Of a stretch of DNA of 64,000 nt, positions 25,401-37,400 are shown piece after piece. How positions within the stretch are numbered: position 1 is the stretch's first letter; each line of letters begins with the position of its first letter. Made by a program: the position numbers and the translations under genes. This stretch comes from Branchiostoma belcheri. Its lineage: Eukaryota; Chordata; Leptocardii; Amphioxiformes; Branchiostomatidae. The DNA lies in contig NW_017804265.1 of assembly GCF_001625305.1 (NCBI RefSeq), forward strand, positions 520,098 through 584,097. The letters run 5' to 3'. A model generated the notes under the pieces. The model saw only the letters and a program-made list of their open reading frames with translations, was not told the DNA's origin and ran no database searches.

Positions 25401-28400
25401 CGTCGTGGAGACCAAAGACGAAGCCGGAGCCTGGTGCGCCGCTACAAACGACGACAAACAGTTCCTTCTTATCGACTTGGAGCAGGAGAAGCTCGTCACC
25501 GGGATCGTGACACAAGGCAGAAACTCCAGTCCAGACTGGCCGGACGGACCCACAAGCCACTGGGTCACGTCATTCACACTATCGTATGGGGTGGAAAACG
25601 GAGACGAGACAAAATACATGGACAAGAAAGGAGAACTAAAGGTATGTCATCATATCAAATGTGCCAGTTCTTGTTCCAATATGCTCTTCAGATGTTATCG
25701 AACGTTTAGCTAAACGTTTGCTTATTTTCCTGTTTTATAGGTCTTCAAAGGCAACACTGATACAGACACTCCAGTAACAAACAACTTCGCTCAGTTCAAC
25801 GGACCGTTCAAAGCTCGATACGTCAAGATCCATCCGGTCACATGGAATGATCACATCTGTATGCGAGCAGACATGGTCGTTGAAGATGGTAAGGCCACGC
25901 TTTTGCCTTTTCAATCAACAGAATATCGCCTATATACGCCTAGCCTGTTTATCAAATATTATCTTACCGTTGACAGAAGCAATCGGTGAAATAACATTGG
26001 CTTTGTAATTGACTTTTAAACTTTGGTTGTTGGAAATATAGAAAAGAAGAAGGAGGTAAAGGAGATCGCAAAGAAGGAAGAGCAGATGACAGTTATTGCC
26101 GAAAGCGTGACGGAAACATCTGTCGTCGCCAGCAGCAGTATTTCTGTCGTCGTCACCACTTCGACAGAAAAGGACGTCCGCTACACCGTCACCCAGGCCA
26201 AGTTCGGCGTCGTGGAGACCAAAGACGAAGCCGGGGCCTGGTGTGCCGCTACAAACGACGACAAACAGTTCCTTCTTATCGACTTGGAGCAGGAGAAGCT
26301 CGTCACCGGGATCGTGACACAAGGCAGAAACTCCAGTCCAGACTGGCCGGACGGACCGACTAGCCACTGGGTCACGTCGTACACGCTGTCCTACGGTGTA
26401 GAAAATGGGGACGAGAACGAGTACAAGGACAAGAAAGGAGAATTGAAGGTAAATAACAGCATAAAGTCATACTCTGCAATCATTTGTTATACTCACATTG
26501 TAGAGAAACTATTCCGAGAAAAGGCAGCCCAGTTATCTTGGTAATATAATAATGCATTGATTAATGTTTTTTTTACTGATAAATAGGTGTTCAAGGGGAA
26601 CAAAGACACCGACAGTCCAGTGACCCACAACTTTGCGGAGTTCAGCGGCCCTTTTAAAGCACGTTTTGTCAAGATTCACCCCGTTACATGGAACGAGCAT
26701 ATCTGCATGCGAGCGGACATGATCGTTGAAGATGGTGAGTTTCCTCTTCTATTAGTTTTCTATGACAAGTATCCTAGCAATTGATAGGCACATGCGAAAT
26801 TGTCCAGAATCTTTTAGTACACAAGAAATGAGCATTTGCATGGTGGTCTGACTCGTTTTTTTTTCACCTATTCCATAAAGAGGTCAAAAAGCAACTGAAA
26901 GAGGTGGCCAAAAAGGAAGAGCAGATGACAGTCGTCGCAGAAAGTGTCACCGAGACGTCCGTCATTGCGAGTACCACATCCACAGTCATAGTAACCACTT
27001 CAACTGAAAAGGACGTCCGCTACACCGTCACCCAGGCCAAGTTCGGCGTCGTGGAGACCAAAGACGAAGCCGGAGCCTGGTGTGCCGCTACAAACGACGA
27101 CAAACAGTTCCTTCTTATCGACTTGGAGCAGGAGAAGCTCGTCACCGGGATCGTGACACAAGGCAGAAACTCCAGTCCAGACTGGCCGGACGGGCCGACA
27201 AGCCACTGGGTCACGTCATACACTTTAACCTACGGTGTAGAAAATGGGGACGAAAACGAGTACAAGGACAAGAAGGGAGAACTGAAAGTAAGCTTTATAT
27301 TTAGCGATTGGTATACACTGGCTTATAATGAGCATGGAAAAAGAAGGGTGTCGGAAGTAAATATTCCATTCATGTTATTTTTTGTAACTTGAAAATATGA
27401 TGATCCGTCGAAGATAGTCTATTTGAACTCCAGCTTTGCACTATGTCAGGCAACTCAGAGAGGGGGTTACTAACAACACATATCCTCAATGTTTTATAGG
27501 TTTTCAAGGGCAACGAAGATACGGATTCGCCAGTCACCCACAACTTTGCGAAATTCAGCGGACCGTTCAAGGCACGCTACGTCAAGATACACCCAGTCAC
27601 GTGGAACGACCATATCTGCATGAGGGCCGACATGATTGTCGAGGACGGTAGGTCTTTTTATCTTTTCACAAACTGACTCGGACTAACAAAAGTTTCAGCA
27701 TTAAGTTAGACTAGAAAAACTAAAACTAGATGCATTTAGGTGTTTTGCATCCATATTTGATAACAAATATGAAGCTCCCTGTCCTGTCAGCCAACATTAA
27801 TGTTTCTTTCTTCTTTATTTGAACAGAGGTGAAAAAGGAAATGAAAGCAGTGGCCAAGAAGGAAGAGCAGATGACGGTTATTGCTGAAAGCGTGACGGAA
27901 ACATCGGTCGTCGCCAGCAGCAGTATTTCTGTCGTCGTCACCACCTCGACAGAAAAGGACGTCCGCTACACCGTCACCCAGGCCAAGTTCGGCGTCGTGG
28001 AGACCAAAGACGAAGCCGGAGCCTGGTGTGCCGCTACAAACGACGACAAACAGTTCCTTCTTATCGACTTGGAGCAGGAGAAGCTCGTCACCGGGATCGT
28101 GACACAAGGCAGAAACTCCAGTCCAGACTGGCCGGACGGTCCGACTAGCCACTGGGTGACGACATACACCTTAACCTACGGTGTAGAAAATGGGGACGAA
28201 AACGAGTACAAAGACGCTGACGGCCAGCTTCTGGTAAGTCACGGTATATATTTACTAGTGGTCAATGCAATAATAGTTATCCAAAGGTTTTATATATTCA
28301 ATATAGTATAATTGGCATATGATTTATGGTCCCAAGAAATTAGTAACAAAATACTAATAGTGTAATTTCTTCTCTGTTAGGTCTTCGACGGCAACAAAGA

Positions 28401-31400
28401 TAGAGATACTCCTGTTACTCACAACCTTGCAGACTTCAATGGACCATTTAACGCGCGCTTTGTTAAGATACACCCCGTGACTTGGAACGACCATATCTGC
28501 ATGAGAGCCGACATGATTGTGGAAGACGGTAGGGCGGATAATTATCGCAAAGATGTGTCTTCTACTGAACCTTTGCATGTATATCACATAAGCTATACAA
28601 ATCTTTTATAATGCTTTGTATTGTGTTTCTGTCGGCTAAGTGATATATTTTCTCTTGTTTTCGTAGAAATAAAGAAACAGGTAAAGGAAGTTGTTCAACA
28701 AGACAAAAAGATGACAGCTATCGCCGAGAGCGTGACCGAAACATCCGTCATGGCAAGCAGCAGCATAACGGTCTCTGTCACCACTTCCACCGAGATAGAC
28801 GTCCGCTACACCGTCACCCAGGCCAAGTTCGGCGTCGTGGAGACCAAGGACGAAGCCGGAGCCTGGTGTGCCGCTACAAACGACGACAAACAGTTCCTTC
28901 TTATCGATTTGGAGCAGGAGAAGCTCGTCACCGGGATCGTGACACAAGGCAGAAACTCCAGTCCAGACTGGCCGGACGGACCGACAAGCCACTGGGTGAC
29001 GTCATACACCTTAACCTATGGTGTAGAAAATGGGGACGAAAACGAGTACAAGGACGACAAAGGAGAACTTTTGGTGAGTAAAAATATTATTACATATTCA
29101 TTCATAGGTAGATATTATATCTATTCATCGAGAAAAATATCTGTAAATGTATGTAACATGACTGTCTTCTTTCATTTGATAGGTTTTCACCGGCAACACC
29201 GATAGAGACACTCCGGTGACCCAGAGTTTTGACAAGTTTGTTGGGCCGTTCAACGCACGGTTTGTCAAGATTCACCCCGTGACGTGGAATGACCACATCT
29301 GCATGAGAGCAGACATGATTGTTGAAGATGGTAAGAAAAAGGTTATATTTCAAGTTGAAATATTTCAATTTTTCAGAGAGTGTATGCACTGATATGATCC
29401 CATGATTCTCCGTCTTGACCATTCCTTTCTATTAACAGCGGCAAAGAAGGAAGTAAAGGAGGTTGCTAAGAGAGAAGAAAAAAAGACCGTTATCGCACAG
29501 TCGATATCTGAAACGTCCGTCATGGCAAGTAGTACCACCACGGTCTCTGTCACCACCTCTACCGAGATAGACGTCCGCTACACCGTCACCCAGGCCAAGT
29601 TCGGCGTCGTGGAGACCAAAGACGAGGCCGGAGCCTGGTGTGCCGCTACAAACGACGACAAACAATTCCTTCTTATCGACTTGGAGCAGGAGAAGCTCGT
29701 CACCGGGATCGTGACACAAGGCAGAAACTCCAGTCCAGACTGGCCGGACGGACCGACTAGCCACTGGGTCACGTCGTACACCTTAACCTACGGTGTAGAA
29801 AATGGAGACGAAAACGAGTACAAGGACAAAGCAGGAGAACTTCAGGTAAGTAACAACGCTTATAAATTGCGTCATCAAGTTCTATGAAGTTATAAATGGC
29901 ATCAGCTGTTGTTTTTATTACCTATTTTATCAGTATCAGAATAGACTGATTCTGATTCTTGCAAGTGAACCTCGTCGTAGTATAACATAGCATCTAAGCC
30001 TCACATGTCAACAAATGTTACTCACACATTGAATATCCTTTTTTCAGGTATTCCCTGGTAACAAGGACACAGACACCCCTGTGACTCATGACCTCCTGAA
30101 GTTCAACGGGTCTTTCAAGGCGCGTTACGTGAAGATCCACCCAGTCACGTGGAACGACCACATCTGCATGAGGGCTGACCTGGTCGTCGAGGATGGTAAG
30201 TCACTCCTTTTTGTTTTGATTGATAAACAATGACATAATGATCTGGGAGAACGCGATGAAACACTGTACATCCTGGTCTAATTGTCTACTTATCTTTTCA
30301 ACTTACCTCCTCTTACAGAGATCAAGAAACAGGCCATGGAAGTGGCCGTCAAGGAAGAAAGGATGGCAGCGATTGTAGAAACTGTTACAGAGACCTCCGT
30401 GATGGCTAGCAGCAGCATCACAGTTGTTGTAACAAGTTCTACAGAGATAGATACCCGCTACACCGTCAGCCAGGCCAAGTTTGGAGTCGTTGAGACCAAA
30501 GACGTAGCCGGAGCCTGGTGTGCCGCTACAAACGACGACAAACAGTTTCTGCTCATCGACTTGGATAGCGAGCAGTTTGTCACCGGCATCGTTACACAAG
30601 GCAGAAACTCCAGTCCAGACTGGCCGGACGGACCGACTACCCAGTGGGTGACGTCATACACCCTGTCCTACGGAGTGGAGAATGGAGACGAAAACGAGTA
30701 CAAGGACAAGAAAGGAGAACTGTTGGTAAGCCCACAAACTGTAAATCCTTAATTTATTAAACTGACGAAATACTATAAAATATATCTTTAAATTTGTATA
30801 ATTCTCCCATGCTTGCATTCGTAGGTGTTCAAGGCTAACGAAGACACGGACACACCAGTCACCCACTCCTTTGCTGATTTTAACGGACCATTCAAAGCTC
30901 GTTATGTGAAGATCCACCCTGTCACATGGTACGACCACATCTGCATGCGCGCTGAGATGATCGTGGAGGATGGTAAGGCGATAAACCATTGTCTGAGAAC
31001 TAAAACAAGGCTCTCTTTTAAGTAGCGATGTTCTTATGAATGCTTACAGGAAGACAAAACAGCTTTGTCCTTAGATATGCATGCAAAACGACATGATATG
31101 ATATGACAGCGGCTAATCTTTATTTTCTTGATGTTACAGAGCAGAAAAAGCTTGAAGTGTCACAGATCAAGACGGAGGCCATCACGACGTCAATCACCGT
31201 GAACGTTTCCATGGTTACCGTCGTGGCAACCGTGACGTCATCAGAGATGAGTGCCCACCACGCCGTGTCCTACTCCAAGCTGGAATGCGTGGAAACGGCG
31301 ACGGAGGCCGGAGCCTGGGTCGCCAAGACAAACGACGAGAAGCAGTTCCTTCTCATCGACCTTGGGAGCAAGAAGATTGCCACCGAAATCATCACTAAAG

Positions 31401-34400
31401 GCAGAAACTCCAACCCTAACGGACCTGACGGAGAGACCGCCCAGTGGGTGACGTCATACACCATCTCGTACGGCATAGAGAACGGAGATGAGACAGAATA
31501 CAAGGACGAGAACGGACAGTTGGTGGTTAGTGCTACTTAATGATTAATCATATAAAACGCCCTTTTCATCTACATGTCTAACGTACTTCTATGCTTTGTT
31601 AATATATAATAGCCTTGTCTGGTTGATAAGCTATTGACGGGTAGAGATTTCCTAGCGTTAACAGTTTATTTCTTCTTTTGAAGGAACAAGGCAAAACATA
31701 TTTGCTAAAAAAACTTAATATTAGCTTGTTTAAATACTTTAACTTATAACTATTTTTATGCGCTGTAGCCAATATCCTCTCCAGAGGATAGGTATGCGTT
31801 ATCAACGTCCCCTGGAGTACGAGAGGACGTCCTCCACAAGCATAGTAAAGGACTTATTGGCATGCCAATAAGTTCTTTACTATCTGAAATTGGATATGTA
31901 TCGGGTGGCAATAGTAACCTGTAATAGTACAGGTGCCACCTTGCCGAGGAAAAAACTGAACTATAACTGAACAAGTATGTGCACACGCTAATCGAATGTG
32001 TTTTCTATCGAAAGGTGTTCGAAGGGAACGTGGACCGAGACTCCGCCGTCGTCCATTCCTTCGCAGAGTACAGCGGAACTTTCTACGCGCGCTTTGTCAA
32101 GATTCACCCGGTCACCTGGCACGAGCACATCGCCATGCGAGCGGAGATAGTGTGTGACGATGGTATTTATTTTATCATTTTTTTATTCATCAAAACATAG
32201 CAAGGACAGTGTGTCGCCGCACTCAAGTTTATAACTTATATTAACAGCGACACATACCAAAATACAATTAACATTTAAATACACCAAGTTAACATATCAG
32301 TGCGCCGTAGTTCCAAGCACCCTAAGACATTAAAGTGCTAATACTAAGTTATTTTAAAAAAATTTCTTGAGCTGGAGTGGATGCTAAGGATTACGTGTTA
32401 ACCTCCTATATCTCATTGGTGGAATCTATCCGCCAATCAGAGCTAGAAGGAGAATTTATGCCCATTAACGCATGTAGTATTTGGACTTCTATATCTAATT
32501 GACTGTTAAAGACAGTCAAGCAGAGCTAGAGGCGCTTGGTATCAGTCGCTTGGTGTCAGTCACGAAGGACATCTGTCTATATTTAGTCTATAGCTATTTC
32601 TTCCATTTGATTGACTCAGCAAAATCTATATGCAACTCTAGTATCGGTCAACGAGAAATATTTCATTTCCAGGATGTTGGATCGGCCGTGAACCACCATG
32701 GGTTATCGAGTCTTCCGGCACAGCAGAGGAGAAGGACGGCGTGAAATGCGAGGCAGCAAACGTCCTGGACCCCGTCGCGGGGTTATACTGGTCTCCTACG
32801 GTGGACGTCAAGACCCACTACAACAGGTGGTACATCGTCTTCGACTTCAAGTCCTGCTACACCCTCACACGCCTTCGCCTGGTCAACTGTGGGGACACCA
32901 CCCATGACATCAAGTCCTTCATCCTACAAAAGTCCGCCTGTACCAAGCCGTTCCACTGGGGAGACGTCCTGGAGGTGGCGAAGGTGAAGCCGGGCAGCAA
33001 AAAGCCACAGGAGTTCGGCTGCTTCTCCGGAACGGCACGGTACTGGCGACTTCTCGTCACCAGTACTCACGAAGGAGCTCAGCCGAACCTTGCAAACGTC
33101 GACTTCTTTGGCTCAAAGGGTAAGATCTCAACCTAATAATGCATGGTTCTAGATCACTTTAACAACATGAGAGGCACTAGTACTGTGACTATAAAGAATT
33201 TAGATTAGACCTTGCCTTTGGTACAGAAAAAGCCCAGTGGAGGAGAGTGATATAACCTTGCATGTATGTTCCATACAATACGGAACAAAGTGATTAAGCA
33301 AGTCTGCAACATCATATTAACGATAACTGTATAGCAATCAAACTTTGACTTGATGTTTATGAATGCCACTTTATATTTGTAAAGGTGAGTGGTTCGTCCA
33401 GCATCCACCGACTGCCATCGAGGCATCGGGTACACCAGTGGAAGAAGAAGGCGTCCTGTACGATGCCAACAAGACCCTGGTTGCCAGTACTAAAACCTAC
33501 TGGAAAACCAATGACGCACCGGCCATCAAGGAATGGTACATCGTCTACGACTTCAGGATGGCGTTTACCATTAGCAAGATCAGCATCACCAACTTCGGGG
33601 ACAAGTCGCACGACGTGAAGGCGTTCACGCTCCAGACGTCTGCCACAGCAGAGCCGTACGAGTGGACCGACGTCAAGACGTTCTCTGACGTGGTAGCGGA
33701 AAGCAAGGACGGCCAAGTGTTCGGGGACTTCACAGGAGAGGGCCGGTACTGGAGGCTGCTTGTCACCGAGACACACGGAGGTGCACAGCCCTACATTGTG
33801 CAGGTGAAGTTCTTCGGCTGGGCAGGTGAGTCAAACTATCAACTTACATGTGCACATCTCATCATTATCTGTCGATAGCGGTTATTATCTTAGTAAAGAA
33901 ATTGCATTAGCTAATACCACAGGAAACAAGGGGGGGGAGTATACACTCATATGGATAATGATTTCAATTTTATTAGTGATTTCGGTGTATCTTTGTGAGT
34001 TTGTGAGGTTTTGAACCACCTGTGTGCACTGCATCTCGAAAGCGTATTCTAATGTTGAAGAATTAGTATATCCTGTATAGATCATTCAGAACATTAACAT
34101 TGAATTGAAAACTTACCAATGCACTGCCTTCCGGTACCGTTGTATCTACAGATAAAGAAGACAGGTTCGTCCACGTGAGGTCAAGCCAGCTGACGAGCTT
34201 TGTGAAAGAAAACTGGACCTACAAAATGAAGATCGTGGAGCTGGAGACCAAGCTAGCAGTGTCAACTGAAGCAGGGGAAATCGCAGGTGGGTTTTGTACT
34301 TCTTAAACTTTACAATGTTTCTTTCAACGTTCATAGCACTATGAAAATAATCGCCGTATAAAAGGAAACTATGCAAACGTTTAATCTGATTAAAGGCCGT

Positions 34401-37400
34401 AATGACAATGGAGTATAACTTAGAAGTCTTAAATGCCTTCAATCTAGCGACTGGTTATAAGGATTCGACGAGGGACAGTCTGCAATATATTTGCTGCTTT
34501 GCAACATTTGTAGCATTGCACTGTACTTAGGGCAACGTACGATGGGATACGTTGATTTCTGACAAACTGCAAAACGCGCCATGTCTTTTGCATACTTCGT
34601 AAATTATCGGACTTTATTCATACAAAAAACATGAACAAACTGTTTCGAATTCATTCTGTAGCCTGTTTGCCGGCATCTTGGTACTTACTATCTGCAAATC
34701 GCGCACTCAGAACTAGCCCTAGCATTTCCTCCATCTTAAAAATGCAGTGGTGTACTGGTCTTCGCTCTTTTTGTTTGGTTCACTTTGGGGTAAACTGGAC
34801 ATTGTCTTGCCATTTGTGTCCCACATATCTCTCACCCGATCCCCCATGCATACTTTACCCCTTAATCTAGTAGTCCCTGAATACATACATACCTTGGTCC
34901 GGTTTTCCAGGGTAAGACTGCGGTCCCACAGTACATCAGGCTCCAAACTGCCAGTCAGAATAAGTCGCCAACTTCGTGTCCGGAGGGAGCAACAACATCC
35001 ACTTTGGAGGATTATGAATCATTGTCATATAGAACGAAGATATATCGGCATAATATCTTTACATCAGGCTATAGCAGAAAAGACTGATGGAGACAAAATG
35101 AGTTTCTATATTCAAGAACTTTCGCATGTTATATTGGATATGGGTCTTTTGGATACCGGTGGATTATGGGGGATTTTCAAATGTTTTCAGAGAAAGAAAC
35201 ATTGTCAGTTACAGAGGAGAGAAAGAGAATCACGAGAAGTCAAATCACATGTTAACACAATGGTAGGGGTTTGGGTGTTGCAATTTAATTCCATTGTAAT
35301 GGCTACAAAATTAACAAATGTTTTCTGATGGTGTTGGTTAATGATTGAATAGTATTGTCGTTGTGGATGCAATATTTATGGAAGGCTTTGCGAGTTTGAA
35401 TAAAACATGGTTTCGGGCATGCTTGTCTGTCGTCCCTGTGTTCACAACGTTGTCTTTCTGTTACCAAAGCCACACTTTGTTCTGCAGGCCCAATTACACA
35501 GCTAAGTCCTGATAGACACAGACTCATACTTTCACCAAGGTGCCGGTAAACAGCCTATAAACGAAAAATCGCGAGCACAAATTGAGCTATACGGACGTCC
35601 CGTTGGAAAGCAAATAATGGCTTAAAATGTTGAGCTATATCTAGTAACATTTGTGTCTACAGAAACCACGAATCTAAAGGCTGACAATGAGACTGGAGAG
35701 AAAGAGAAAAAGGAAGATGCACGAGCGAAGGAAACCGAAAAGGACAAGGATACGAAGGAAGACGATAAGAAAGATGAAGCAGAGAAAGATGTAGTTGATG
35801 GAACTGAGAAGACCGAAGTCACTGTGAAAGAAGAGACTACGGTAGTTGAGGAAACCGAGAAGACCGAGGTTAGTATGAATAAGGAGACTACTGTAATGGA
35901 GGAAACCCAGGTTACAATGAAAGAGGAGAAATCTGTAGTCCAGGAAACTGAGAAGACCGAAGTTACTGAAAAAGAGGAGACTGCCGTAGTCGAGGAAAAG
36001 AAGACGACAGAGGTTGCTCAGAAAGAAGAGACATCTGTAGTCGAGGAAACCAAGACGACTGAGTTTGCTCAGAAAGAAGAAACTGCTGTTGTTGAAGAAA
36101 CCAAGACGACTGAGGTTGCTCAGAAAGAAGAGACATCTGTGGTCGAGGAAACCAAGACGATTGAGGTTGCTCAGAAAGAGGAGACTGCTGTGGTCGAGGA
36201 AACCAAGACGACCGAGGTTGCTAAGAAAGAAGAGACATCTGTAGTCGAGGAAACCAAGACGACTGAGGTTGCTCAGAAAGAAGAGACATCTGTGGTCGAG
36301 GAAACCAAGACGACTGAGGTTGCTCAGAAAGAGGAGACTGCTGTGGCCGAGGAAACCAAGACGACGGAGGTTGCTCAGAAAGAAGAGACATCTGTAGTCG
36401 AGGAAACCAAGACGACTGAGGTTGCTCAAAAAGAAGAGACATCCGTGGTCGAGGAAACAAAAACAACTGAGGTTGCTCAGAAACAGGAGACTGCTGTGGT
36501 CGAGGAAACCAAGACAACTGAGGTTGCTCAGAAAGAAGAGACTGCTGTGGTCGAAGAAACCAAGACTACCGAAGTTGCCCAGAAAGAAGAGACATTTGTA
36601 GTTGAGGAAAGCAAGACAACTGAGGTTGCTCTGAAAGAAGAGACTGCTGTGGTGGAGGAAACCAAGGCGACTGAGGTTGCTCAAAAAGAAGAGACTGCTG
36701 TGGTCGAGGAAACCAAGACGACTGAGGTTGCTAAGAAAGAAGAGACTGCTGTGGTCGAGGAAACCAAAATGACTGAGGTTGCTCAGAAAGAAGAAACATC
36801 TGTGGTCGAGGAAACCAAGACGACTGAGGTTGCTCAAAAAGAAGAGACATCCGTGGTCGAGGAAACGGGGACGACTGAGGTTGCTCAAAAAGAAGAGAAA
36901 TCTGTGTTGGAGGAAACCAAGACAACCGAGGTTGCTCATAAAGAAGAGACTGCTGTGGTCGAGGAAACCAAGACGACTGAGGTTGCTCAAAAAGAAGAGA
37001 CTGCTGTGGTCGAGGAAACCAAGACGACTGAGGTTGCTAAGAAAGAAGAGACTGCTGTGGTCGAGGAAACCAAGACAACTGAGGTTGCTCAAAAAGAAGA
37101 GACTGCTGTGGTCGAGGAAACCAAGACAACTGAGGTTGCTCATAAAGAAGAGACATCTGTAGTTGAGGAAACCAAGACGACTGAGGTTGCTCAAAAAGAA
37201 GAGACTGCTGTGGTCGAGGAAACCAAGACGACTGAGGTTGCTCAAAAAGAAGAGACTGCTGTGGTCGAGGAAACCAAGACAACTGAGGTTGCTCAGAAAG
37301 AAGAGACTGCTGTGGTCGAGGAAACCAAGACGACTGAGGTTGCTCAAAAAGAAGAGACTGCTGTGGTCGAGGAAACCAAGACGACTGAGTTTGCTCAGAA

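Noticed and set aside
15435..30661. Recurring 67-residue minus-strand frame in nearly every discoidin repeat (about 18 copies)
   Set aside because: It is a shadow of the homogenised sense core and ends at the same place in each exon. No independent constraint is visible.
34747..35328. 193-codon plus-strand frame in the intron before the giant exon
   Set aside because: No domain, no matching splice phases and AT-rich; only a short internal part in another frame looked exon-like.
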